Notes under the pieces: model-generated | Told to the model about the DNA's origin: nothing | The model's database searches: none | The model's input: only the letters and a program-made list of their open reading frames with translations | Source: UBA4582 sp047629195 | GTDB taxonomy: Bacteria; Pseudomonadota; Gammaproteobacteria; Pseudomonadales; Azotimanducaceae | DNA length: 64,000 nt | Direction of reading: 5' to 3' | NCBI GenBank assembly: GCA_047629195.1 | Contig: JBLHWY010000013.1 | Location: forward strand, 1 to 64,000 | Part shown: positions 1 through 7,517 of the stretch, in pieces | Layout: every line of letters begins with the position of its first letter | How positions within the stretch are numbered: the stretch's first letter is position 1 | Program-made: the position numbers and the translations under genes

Positions 1-49
1 ATGTGCAATAACTAACGATACCCCTGGCACAAACTATACAACCGACAGG

Positions 50-433
50 ATGAAAAACCTTAGTCTCGCAATCCTTCTTCTGTGCTACTTAGTACCGTCA
101 GCAGTACTCGCCAAAAACCAGAGAACCGCATTGGTGATCGGCAATGCAGCTTACGATGAATCGCTGTTGGAGAACCCCCGTAGAGACGCGACAGCCATCA
201 ACATAGCAACACCTGGTCAACCAGCCTATTCACGCACGGAAGCTCAAGATCAGGACACATTGCTTTGGCCTAGCATCGAGAATAGTAATAACATTGGTGA
301 TTTCATTTCTTATCTTGATACGTACCCTGAAGGCACATATGCATCGACAGCCAAGCGTAAAACCAAGAGTATCGAAACGCTTACGGGCGAAAACAGCACG
401 TGCAAAGATATGACATTGAAGGCTTTTCGCTAA
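50..433 (+). pseudogene. Internally deleted caspase-like (peptidase C14 family) secreted protein
   Basis: The first 21 residues form a clear signal peptide ending in VLA. Next comes the typical opening of bacterial caspase-like domains (RTALVIGNAAYD, then LENPRRDATAI). About 15 residues later the text jumps to a segment that in this family lies after the protease domain (LLWPSIENS, then DFISYLDTYPEGTYASTAKRK). The whole middle, including where the catalytic His and Cys should be, is missing, so the 127-residue product cannot be an active peptidase. This looks like an in-frame internal deletion of a gene that is normally several hundred codons long. Family assignment rests on motif recognition. 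The alternative, a short secreted protein that reuses the ends, is less likely. Confidence 0.6.
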
Positions 434-446
434 CTTACTAATAGTT

Positions 447-1502
447 TCAATCAACGATTGAAAGCTCCCAGATCAAACTTTCGTCAGTCTTGCTAACCAG
501 CTTTAACATCATCAACTGTTGGTGACTCTTAATCGTCCCCACCCAAAGCTCTCGCCAGCAGGTCAGTATCAGTTCTCGGTCCTCAGCACTGAGCCCTTTA
601 ATCACCCTAAGCCCGCGTTGCTGGAACATCAATCGCCCCGAAGGCATCGCGTCCGCTTTGCTAGGGACAATTGGTAACAATGACACGCTGTCGCCCATAC
701 CAATCATCATATCGCTGATATAATTATAAGCTGCGTCAATATTTCCATCGACAGCCCCGACCATCTCTCGCGTTTCCGGATAATATTGCAATCCGATCAG
801 ACGAGCCGCCAGTCCCCCAAGTTCAATCGTTTCTTCCTGCCCAATGACCTTTGCAAGCTCAGGCAGGCCGTTACGAATATATTCAATGGCATAGTTTCGA
901 TTGGCTTTTTCCAAACGTTCTGGATTCCATTCCTGGGCAGGTGGAACTGGCTGATCCTCCAATCTAAATGCTGGCGGTAACTCCGTCCTCGCGAACTGTA
1001 AACGCTCTTCTTCAACGAGGTCATGGTCGTACTCTTTAAAATACCCACACAAGCCAAACTCGCCGGTCATATCTTCAGAAACACAAACGAAGCCCAAACG
1101 AGGGTTGTTAAGTGACACGCCATTATGAGCATACCAACCTTTCAAAAACCCGCGACTGACGCCGATAGGAATCCCGCAGATTGTTGCGCCGTGGTACATC
1201 CATCTGGGATAACGAAATCGAACCCAGGCTTTTTTATCGCTTTCCGCCATGAATTCAACCGGCACGCCGCCAATGCCATTAGACAACACATGATACTTGG
1301 CGCAGGCAACTGCATCAGGTTCTGAATCTAGATCGAGTTTTTCAAAGCTACTCAGAAATTTTTCATGATGCTGACGCCGAAAGAGACGAAACATCCACTC
1401 CTCCATCACTTCAGGACCTTTGCGACTTGAGATCATAAGCTGCAGACCAAGAAAGTAGGCATGATGTATATGTGCTTGAGCTTTGATCGATTGAATAGAC
1501 AT
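447..1502 (-). CDS. Conserved hypothetical protein, 351 aa
   Basis: I do not recognise the family. The product has no signal peptide or membrane segment and looks like a soluble cytoplasmic protein with mixed helix and strand. Its middle has a notable Trp/Tyr/Gly-rich stretch (PRWMYHGATICGIPIG, then GWYAHNGVSLNNPRLGFV) that may form a beta-rich binding domain, and the C-terminal third is mostly helical. A GAGGT element lies about ten bases before the ATG. It is transcribed away from the methyltransferase operon across a 198-base divergent intergenic region, so the two may share control. No function is proposed. Confidence 0.7.
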   Translation of the reverse strand: MSIQSIKAQAHIHHAYFLGLQLMISSRKGPEVMEEWMFRLFRRQHHEKFLSSFEKLDLDSEPDAVACAKYHVLSNGIGGVPVEFMAESDKKAWVRFRYPRWMYHGATICGIPIGVSRGFLKGWYAHNGVSLNNPRLGFVCVSEDMTGEFGLCGYFKEYDHDLVEEERLQFARTELPPAFRLEDQPVPPAQEWNPERLEKANRNYAIEYIRNGLPELAKVIGQEETIELGGLAARLIGLQYYPETREMVGAVDGNIDAAYNYISDMMIGMGDSVSLLPIVPSKADAMPSGRLMFQQRGLRVIKGLSAEDRELILTCWRELWVGTIKSHQQLMMLKLVSKTDESLIWELSIVD

Positions 1503-1700
1503 TTGCGTCGCTACCTCAGGTGATTGCTCTAATTGAACGCTTAATTGAGCTTCTCATTCAACACTTTATTCAACCCATCGTGCTAACTAGGATGCGAAAA
1601 TAGCGTCTAATGCTGCGACGCTGGATATGACGATGGTCGCTGTGATACCTTTTCTTACTACATAGTATTAAAAGCAGGACAACCAACCAAGGCACCAAAA

Positions 1701-2717
1701 ATGACAGAAGTCGCCAAGCAAAAAGTAGACACCGTTCGACTACAAAATATGAGCCGCGCATTTATTGAGTCCGCGAGCATGTTTGCAGCAATTGATCTGG
1801 AACTCTTTACAGCGATTGAAAGTGGTAGTAACACGGTAAGTCGATTTGCCGAGCGCGCAAGCATTTCCGAGGTCAATGCTGAGCGACTGATGACCATGTG
1901 CGCCACCGCCGGCCTGATTAACTGGCAAGACGATCATTATATAAATGCGGATGACGTTCAACGCTTTCTCGTCAAAGGTGAGAAGCGCTATGCTGGCCCC
2001 TGGTTAACGTTTACGCGTCCCGGATGGAAAAATTGGGGCAACTTAACTGACAAGCTAAAAAACCCAGATGAAGCGACAGTAATCGGTAGTTATGAGACGA
2101 TGACTGTTGATAATGCACGCACCTATCATGAAGCGACTTCCAGCATTGGTTTTGGCGCTGGACGGCGCTTCATCAAACATGTCGATCTTTCTAGCAGAAC
2201 CAAAATGATGGATTTAGGCGGTGGTTCCGGTGCCTATTCAATTGTCGCAGCACAAAACCATCCGCAACTATCCGCAGTCGTGTTCGACCTACCACCGGTA
2301 GTTGAAGTCACCAAAGACTTCATTGCCAAGAATGGCGTCATCGATCAGGTTTCAACTCAGGGTGGAGATTTTACCAAGAACGATTTTCCAGAGAATTGCG
2401 ATGTCGCAGTGATGGCCAGCAACCTGCCGCAATATAATCGGGAGATCATTAATCAGGTCATCCAGAAAGCATTTGATGCACTGCTGCCCGGAGGTGAGAT
2501 GCATTTAATTGGCGAAATGCTCGACGATGATCGTTGCGGCCCAATGGATGCCGCAATCTGGGGACTAATGGAAGTCATGTCAAATAGCACGGGACTTGCA
2601 CATTCCAGATCAGATTGTGTTTCATATTTTGAACGAGCTGGATTTAAGTCCGTTGAAATTCACGAATTTATTCCAGATATACTTGTCCGAGTGACGGGTA
2701 TCAAACCGATCGCCTAA
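1701..2717 (+). CDS. SAM-dependent O-methyltransferase-like protein (family 2 type)
   Basis: The 338-residue product has the layout of small-molecule O-methyltransferases: an N-terminal helical dimerisation/winged-helix domain (about residues 1-100) and a C-terminal Rossmann domain. The glycine-rich SAM motif I, MDLGGGSGAYS, sits near residue 170, followed by an acidic strand end (VVFDLPPVV) and a later LLPGGEMHLIGE segment typical of motif III. By family knowledge it transfers a methyl group from S-adenosylmethionine to a hydroxyl on a small metabolite; the substrate is unknown. It is the first gene of a tight operon with an SDR (17 bases downstream) and an AEC transporter, suggesting that a small molecule is modified and exported or imported. 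A CAAGG ribosome-binding site precedes the ATG. Confidence 0.85.
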   Translation: MTEVAKQKVDTVRLQNMSRAFIESASMFAAIDLELFTAIESGSNTVSRFAERASISEVNAERLMTMCATAGLINWQDDHYINADDVQRFLVKGEKRYAGPWLTFTRPGWKNWGNLTDKLKNPDEATVIGSYETMTVDNARTYHEATSSIGFGAGRRFIKHVDLSSRTKMMDLGGGSGAYSIVAAQNHPQLSAVVFDLPPVVEVTKDFIAKNGVIDQVSTQGGDFTKNDFPENCDVAVMASNLPQYNREIINQVIQKAFDALLPGGEMHLIGEMLDDDRCGPMDAAIWGLMEVMSNSTGLAHSRSDCVSYFERAGFKSVEIHEFIPDILVRVTGIKPIA

Positions 2718-2734
2718 TTTCACAGGAAAGTTTT

Positions 2735-3622
2735 ATGCCTTATCAATCCGGCTTTCGACCCGATCTTTTCAAAGACCAAACAATATTTATTCCAGGTGGC
2801 GGCGGCGGGCTCGGCCGATGTATCGCACATGAGTTGTCCTCTCTGGGGGCGCAACTCGTATTAGCCGGCCGTTCCATAGAAAAACTGCAAAGAGTAGAAC
2901 AGGAAATTGCCGAAGACGGAGGTAAAGTCTTAGGCATTTATACGGGCGAACTACGTGACGAGCAGGTTGTGACCGATCTCGTCAGCACAATTCTCAGCAA
3001 ACATGGCCAGATCCACGGACTTGTGAATGCTGCAGGCGGGCAGTTTCCCTCAGCATTGAAAGATTTAAGCCTGAGCGGCTGGAATGCAGTGATTAACAAC
3101 AACTTAACCAGTTACTTTTTAACCTCGCGCGAAATCTACAAACAATGCTTCGAAGCCCATGGCGGCAATATCGTACATATCGGCGCAGACTATCATCGCG
3201 GCATGCCCGGCATGGGCCACAACGGCGCTGCACGCGCAGGCCTAGCAAACCTTACCATGACATCTGCCGTTGAGTGGGCAGCAGCCGGGGTACGCGTTAA
3301 CTGCGTGATACCAGGTTTCATCGGCACAACCGGGTTAGATCGTTATCCTGACTCGGCAAAACCGAGCCTTCGTAATGTCGTCAAAAAAGCACCCATTAGC
3401 CGTCATGGTACCGCAGCGGAAATTTCTGCTGCCGCTGTGTTTTTTATGTCTGAAATGTCATCCTACACAACAGGCACTGAACTGATCGTTGATGGCGGCA
3501 TGCAATATGGGAAAGGAAGCTTTGTTTTCAAGCCAGGTGAAGAAGTCGAGCATGTGCCATTTAATGGCTTCCATAGAGATGAGACCGCAAAACTTCTATC
3601 TAATGATCTCGCCAACGAATAG
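2735..3622 (+). CDS. SDR oxidoreductase resembling peroxisomal-type 2,4-dienoyl-CoA reductase
   Basis: This Rossmann-fold short-chain dehydrogenase/reductase has the cofactor motif GGGGGLGR near residue 22 and an NAAGG motif (AAGGQFPS) near residue 100. The canonical catalytic YxxxK is replaced: at the aligned position the sequence is NGAAR, so Tyr is Asn and Lys is Arg. The surrounding text (GHNGAARAGLANL, EWAAAGVRVN, then PGFIGTTGLDRYP) resembles the DECR subgroup, which reduces dienoyl-CoA thioesters with NADPH and does not use the Tyr. Lys-to-Arg is unusual even there. The ATG follows AGGAAAG and lies 17 bases after the methyltransferase stop, so the genes are probably co-transcribed. Fold assignment is firm; the exact reaction is not. 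Confidence 0.85.
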   Translation: MPYQSGFRPDLFKDQTIFIPGGGGGLGRCIAHELSSLGAQLVLAGRSIEKLQRVEQEIAEDGGKVLGIYTGELRDEQVVTDLVSTILSKHGQIHGLVNAAGGQFPSALKDLSLSGWNAVINNNLTSYFLTSREIYKQCFEAHGGNIVHIGADYHRGMPGMGHNGAARAGLANLTMTSAVEWAAAGVRVNCVIPGFIGTTGLDRYPDSAKPSLRNVVKKAPISRHGTAAEISAAAVFFMSEMSSYTTGTELIVDGGMQYGKGSFVFKPGEEVEHVPFNGFHRDETAKLLSNDLANE

Positions 3623-3636
3623 CTGAACCTTAGACT

Positions 3637-4581
3637 TTGTATCTTTCAATACTTGCCGACACTATCAACGTTACTGGCCCGATTTTCATTCTGGTCGCTA
3701 TTGGCGTCGTGCTTAAACGTATTGATTTCGTCGATGATAAATTCATCCAAACGTCTTCCAAACTTGTGTTTTCTCTCTGTTTACCATTACTGCTGTTTAC
3801 CACGATATCCGCTAGCGATCTTAAAGAGACGTTTAACTTGGCGCTACTCAACTTTAGTGTTGTCGCGAGTGTCGCAGCTTTCTTATTCAGTTGGATCGTT
3901 GCCATTGCCTTTGTCTCGCCAAGAAGTGACCGCGGCGTATTTATTCAAGCCTGTTTTCGAAGCAACCTCGGCGTTGTTGGGCTTGCTTTATGCGCCAACG
4001 CTTACGGTGATCAGGGACTGGCCCTTGCCTCTTTATTAATGGCAACTCTCACAGTTACCTACAACATTCTTAGTGTCGGAATTTTATCCTTCTACGCTGG
4101 CCATGAATCACTGTCTCTGAAACGTGTATTCATTGATATCCTAAAGAACCCTTTAATCATTGCCATAATTCTGGCGGTAATCGTCTCAGCGATACAAATA
4201 CCCGTACCACGGATTATTTTATCTGCAGGAGAATATCTAGGTAGCCTAGCGCTACCGCTTGCCCTGCTCGGCACCGGTGCTGGCATGAACCTAAAGGCCA
4301 TTAGAGACTCATCATTGATCACCATTCTTGCCGTCGTGATGAAAACTGCGCTAATACCTTTAGCCGTCACCCTTGCTGCTATCATGCTTGGTTTCGAGGG
4401 TGTTATCCTCGGTTCGCTCTTCTTGATGTTTGCAAGCCCTACCGCTACAGCAAGTTTCATCATGGTTAAATCGATGGGGGGCAACGATGCGCTCGCAGCA
4501 AATCTCATCATGGTTACAACGCTGGTCAGTATCCTCACCAGCAGTCTAGGCCTATTCTTGTTACGGGTTTACTATGAATAG
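3637..4581 (+). CDS. AEC (auxin efflux carrier) family transporter
   Basis: About ten hydrophobic helices fill this 314-residue protein, in the five-plus-five pattern of the AEC/BART superfamily. The first helix (GPIFILVAIGVVLKRI) and the late FLMFASPTATASFIMV segment are typical. AEC proteins carry organic anions or malonate-like acids across the inner membrane; the substrate here is unknown. The start used is TTG, the first initiator that keeps the complete first helix, only 14 bases after the SDR stop and without a strong ribosome-binding site, so translational coupling is likely. It ends the methyltransferase-SDR-transporter operon. Confidence 0.85.
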   Translation: MYLSILADTINVTGPIFILVAIGVVLKRIDFVDDKFIQTSSKLVFSLCLPLLLFTTISASDLKETFNLALLNFSVVASVAAFLFSWIVAIAFVSPRSDRGVFIQACFRSNLGVVGLALCANAYGDQGLALASLLMATLTVTYNILSVGILSFYAGHESLSLKRVFIDILKNPLIIAIILAVIVSAIQIPVPRIILSAGEYLGSLALPLALLGTGAGMNLKAIRDSSLITILAVVMKTALIPLAVTLAAIMLGFEGVILGSLFLMFASPTATASFIMVKSMGGNDALAANLIMVTTLVSILTSSLGLFLLRVYYE

Positions 4582-4651
4582 TTAGTTCCCGTCCGCAAAT
4601 ACTCATGCCTGGGTGAATTTCGGAGACTTTTGAGATTTGTTGTTTTAAAAG

Positions 4652-4661
4652 CAACCGGTTG
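4652..4661. promoter_or_regulatory. Perfect 10-base palindrome CAACCGGTTG upstream of the 4736 gene
   Basis: The palindrome sits in the 154-base gap between the AEC transporter and the next plus-strand gene, about 75 bases before its ATG. That location would suit an operator, but ten bases is short and could arise by chance. Confidence 0.25.
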
Positions 4662-4735
4662 TCGGGTAGTAACCATGGAGATGTTAAGTTTTAGGATAAC
4701 GACTAATTAGAATGACTATTAGATAAGGACAAATC

Positions 4736-5320
4736 ATGTACTACCAGGTATTTAAGCTCAAAGACGAAAAAAGCAACCGACCTTTGGCTATTGTTCAGAC
4801 AATTAAAGCGTTACTAGCAGACCAAAGCTTGACCAACTTTGGTATCTTTACCGCCTACTTTGGCCTAGCAACCAACGAACTTTATTGGGTTGTGATGAGG
4901 GAAGACCTATCAAAGGACTTATCCAGAGAAATCACGTCGAAAGGTGTCAGCGTCATCAATGCCTATGATTTTGAACCTACGGTAAGGCCAACGACGCATA
5001 AGGCGCCTACCCAAGAAGGCTTGTTCGTATTTCGATGGTTTTCAATCGACAACCAAGACGTAAATGAGATTGCCGAGTTATCAGAAACAGCCTGGCAAAC
5101 TTTCGAATCTGGCTTTGATACCGAAGTTCAAGGATTGTTCGCAGAAGTTAACAGAGACAGCAAGGAGGGCACAATGTTGCTGCTCACCTGGTACAAAGGT
5201 TTTGACGTTTGGTTAGATTCACGAACACCGGATGCTGCTGCACGTGAAAACTTTCTTAAACGCCACGCATTAATGCGCGAAGCGATCCCAATTGCGACGC
5301 AACGACTAGCTATTGAATAA
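4736..5320 (+). CDS. Hypothetical protein, 194 aa, possible dimeric alpha/beta-barrel (NIPSNAP-like)
   Basis: The product is soluble, without a signal peptide. The first half alternates helix and strand (an IVQTIKALLADQ helix, a GIFTAYFGLA strand, LYWVVMRED), and the second half repeats the pattern (FVFRWFSID strand, a long helix, TMLLLTWYKGF strand, then a C-terminal helix with REAIPIATQRL). This two-fold layout is like ferredoxin-type dimeric alpha/beta barrels such as NIPSNAP domains, but the match is structural guesswork. The ATG follows a good AAGGA site. It is a single gene that converges on the HD-domain gene. Confidence 0.6.
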   Translation: MYYQVFKLKDEKSNRPLAIVQTIKALLADQSLTNFGIFTAYFGLATNELYWVVMREDLSKDLSREITSKGVSVINAYDFEPTVRPTTHKAPTQEGLFVFRWFSIDNQDVNEIAELSETAWQTFESGFDTEVQGLFAEVNRDSKEGTMLLLTWYKGFDVWLDSRTPDAAARENFLKRHALMREAIPIATQRLAIE

Positions 5321-5324
5321 GCGT

Positions 5325-5400
5325 TATCCCACGCAAAGCTATAACGGGCAACAAGTTCTTTGATGAAGAACCTGTCTTCAATGGATATTTTTACTGTCAC
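5325..5400 (-). pseudogene. N-terminal remnant of a SnoaL-like (NTF2-fold) gene
   Basis: Reading from a GTG at 5400, about 26 codons match the standard opening of SnoaL-like proteins (ISIEDRFFIKELVARYSFAWDN). The similarity then stops at the end of the convergent gene. The GTG overlaps the TGA of the upstream HD gene as GTGA, the arrangement expected for a translationally coupled second gene of an operon. The usual 120-150 residue body is gone, so this is probably the stump left by a deletion. Confidence 0.5.
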
Positions 5401-6026
5401 TGACTACCCCCATTCATTTCCAATTCTTCGATCTTTCGTTTGAGGTTACTTCGAGCCCGAGCCTCATAATTTGCCTGAAAATATTCCGTGGTGAAAATGG
5501 CGTCCCTGTTTAAAAAGGACTTCAATATCTCAGCACGACCTCTCTTATAATCTGGCAAGGGGATCCATTCGTACTCCTGCCGAATTTGAGCATCATATCT
5601 CTCAAAAATATCCGAAGGCGTGCCCAATATCCCGAGATCGACATCTAAGAGTAGAGCACCATCTGACGTCGTAGAACCATGATTTTTAGTCGCGACGATC
5701 ATCTCCTCCACTCTCTTTACCACGTCGAGGCGCACATCGTTTTTCGCTAAATATGCAGACGCCAGCACCGCACTTTGTTCTTCGTTATCAGATTGATGTG
5801 TATCGTAGACGGCATCGTGGAACCAGATTGCAAATTCAACTTCAGCTGGTTGATCTGCTAGGTGCTTGAGCATAGCGAATTGTTTGAGACATTCACTAAT
5901 ATGCGTACCGGAATGATAATGACGATCAGGCGATGAATATGCAGCGTCTAAAAACCGAAATAACTTATCGTCTTCTTTTAGGCCAAGTGCTACTAGCACC
6001 CTGTCTAGCTCTTTAAAGTCGAACAT
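5397..6026 (-). CDS. HD-superfamily metal-dependent phosphohydrolase-like protein
   Basis: Residues about 37-75 hold the HD signature: YHSGTHISECL gives the first histidine and EFAIWFHDAVYDT gives the HD pair, with further acidic and His positions downstream (TKNHG, LLDVDLGILG). This matches the small family of predicted HD phosphohydrolases of about 200 residues (COG4339-like). These bind divalent metal and may cleave phosphoester bonds, but no physiological substrate is established. It is transcribed leftwards, starts 75 bases after the stop of the upstream SDR, and has a perfect 16-base palindrome just before its start. Its stop overlaps the start of a SnoaL-like remnant. Confidence 0.8.
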   Translation of the reverse strand: MFDFKELDRVLVALGLKEDDKLFRFLDAAYSSPDRHYHSGTHISECLKQFAMLKHLADQPAEVEFAIWFHDAVYDTHQSDNEEQSAVLASAYLAKNDVRLDVVKRVEEMIVATKNHGSTTSDGALLLDVDLGILGTPSDIFERYDAQIRQEYEWIPLPDYKRGRAEILKSFLNRDAIFTTEYFQANYEARARSNLKRKIEELEMNGGSQ

Positions 6027-6077
6027 TAGCTGGTCTACACCTCTCTCGAATTATTAACTCTACCTGCTCGATCAACA

Positions 6078-6093
6078 TATTTGTATACAAATA
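6078..6093. promoter_or_regulatory. Perfect 16-base palindrome TATTTGTATACAAATA, candidate operator
   Basis: The palindrome is symmetrical over all 16 bases and lies about 50 bases upstream of the HD gene start, downstream of the SDR stop. Its core TTGTATACAA resembles operators of GntR-family repressors (GT...AC half sites). It has no T-run next to a GC-rich stem, so it is not a terminator. No regulator gene of that family is visible nearby. Confidence 0.45.
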
Positions 6094-6100
6094 GGAGTCA

Positions 6101-6814
6101 CTAAATCAGCTTATCTTTTAACAGCCCCGCATTAAACATCGGATACTCCTTCTCATCCCAGAACACCTTTCCTTGCGGTCCACCCGCGGCAAAAGTCGCC
6201 AGCATTTTCGCCGTGGGATAAGTGACTTCTGCACCCTGCATTTTTGGCATATCTTTTCCCCATATCGCAGTATTGGTTGGACCTGGAATCAACATATTAA
6301 TGAGTATGTCAGTATCAACCATCTCGGCTGCGACTGAACGGCTGGTCGACCAAATCGCGGCCTTGGCAGCAGCATAGGCCGCGTTCGACCCAGCGCTTAT
6401 TTCGGCAGCTCTCGATATCGTATTCACTATTCGACCATGTCCTTGACGCTGCATGTAGGGCAGTGCGTATCTCATGCCATAAACCGTGCCGAACACATGT
6501 ACGGCCATGTGTTGTTCAAAGTTCCCCTTGGGCACGGCCAAAAACGGTCGGTTATAGCCAATCCCTGCATTGTTGAAAAGCACGTCTATTTGGCCCGTCT
6601 CGGTCATAGCAAACTCGATCATCGCCTCGACATCTGCTTCTTTTGAAACATCCGTGTGAATTGTCATGGCACCCTCCTCAGCCACCTTTGCTAACCCAGC
6701 ATCATCTATATCTGCAGCAATGACCTTCGCCCCATCTTTCAAAAAACCTTTCGTCCACGCTTCACCCAGCCCACTTGCGGCTCCTGTAATAACGATCGTT
6801 TTACCTTGGCACAT
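6101..6814 (-). CDS. Classical SDR-family NAD(P)-dependent oxidoreductase
   Basis: The 237-residue protein has every classical SDR landmark: TGAASGLG at about residues 10-17, a cofactor-selecting acidic residue (AADIDD), NNAGIG near 85, a catalytic Ser-Tyr-Lys set with YAAAK near 150, and PGPTNT after it. AADID points to NAD preference by family rules. It would interconvert an alcohol and a ketone; the substrate is unknown. It is transcribed leftwards ahead of the HD gene and diverges from the cytochrome c gene. Unlike the SDR at 2735, its active site is complete. Confidence 0.9.
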   Translation of the reverse strand: MCQGKTIVITGAASGLGEAWTKGFLKDGAKVIAADIDDAGLAKVAEEGAMTIHTDVSKEADVEAMIEFAMTETGQIDVLFNNAGIGYNRPFLAVPKGNFEQHMAVHVFGTVYGMRYALPYMQRQGHGRIVNTISRAAEISAGSNAAYAAAKAAIWSTSRSVAAEMVDTDILINMLIPGPTNTAIWGKDMPKMQGAEVTYPTAKMLATFAAGGPQGKVFWDEKEYPMFNAGLLKDKLI

Positions 6815-7040
6815 ACGCGCGGTTCCTTCATTTCAACAGTTGTTCAGCATTGATTCAGATCAACTCGATCATCATGTCTTTCATCGGAAATTTGTCCACG
6901 AGCACTGATCACAATCAACGCTGTGAAGCCTAAATTGGGCTATTATTGCACTTAACTCGTGAAGGAGAAATTTCATGGGTGGTCGCTTGCTATACGACCT
7001 AACCATACTATCTAGCCTGACTATGAAAATGGAGATTTCC

Positions 7041-7349
7041 GTGAAGTACATTGTTCTATTTTTAACTTTATTGGCTGTTTTGGCCATTAGCCCAGTATCA
7101 AACGCAGCAAATATTGCTGCCGGTAAGGAAAAAGCTATCATAATTTGCGCAGCTTGTCATGGTGATGCTGGAGTCAGCCCCAACGACGACTGGCCTAACC
7201 TCGCAGGGCAAAAAAACGGCTATCTCATCAAGCAAATCAAGGCCTTCAGAGATGGGGAACGTGTCGCCCCACTGATGGCACCCATGGTACGAAGTCTCAC
7301 TGATACTGACGTGGATAATATTGCCGCCTATTACAGCAGCCTAAAATAA
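7041..7349 (+). CDS. Small periplasmic class I cytochrome c
   Basis: A single haem-binding motif CAACH occurs at residues 36-40 counted from the GTG at 7041, and a Met-rich segment (PLMAPMVRSL) supplies the axial ligand, as in cytochrome c5/c553-type electron carriers. The GTG is chosen because it follows GGAG by six bases and yields a short, standard signal peptide (KYIVLFLTLLAVLA, cleavage near SNA). An alternative ATG at 6975 also has a good AAGGAG site and would add 22 residues before the signal peptide. The mature protein would shuttle electrons in the periplasm; partners are unknown. It is a single gene preceding the acyl-CoA ligase by 168 bases. Confidence 0.85.
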   Translation: MKYIVLFLTLLAVLAISPVSNAANIAAGKEKAIIICAACHGDAGVSPNDDWPNLAGQKNGYLIKQIKAFRDGERVAPLMAPMVRSLTDTDVDNIAAYYSSLK

Positions 7350-7517
7350 ACTTGGATAATAAACCCAGCCTACTTACCGATGGATGGAACGGCCACTATT
7401 CTACGGTAATTCGCTCAACCTGATTGCACCAAAGCCCTCAATCGGCTGTTTACGCGGCACCCATTCCGAATTACGATACGTCATTCAAGAAAAACAAGAA
7501 TCGGAGAGAAAGCCAAT

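Noticed and set aside
4092..4538. 148-residue frame opposite to the AEC transporter gene
   Set aside because: Shadow of a membrane protein gene; no domain, no ribosome site, and low-complexity composition.
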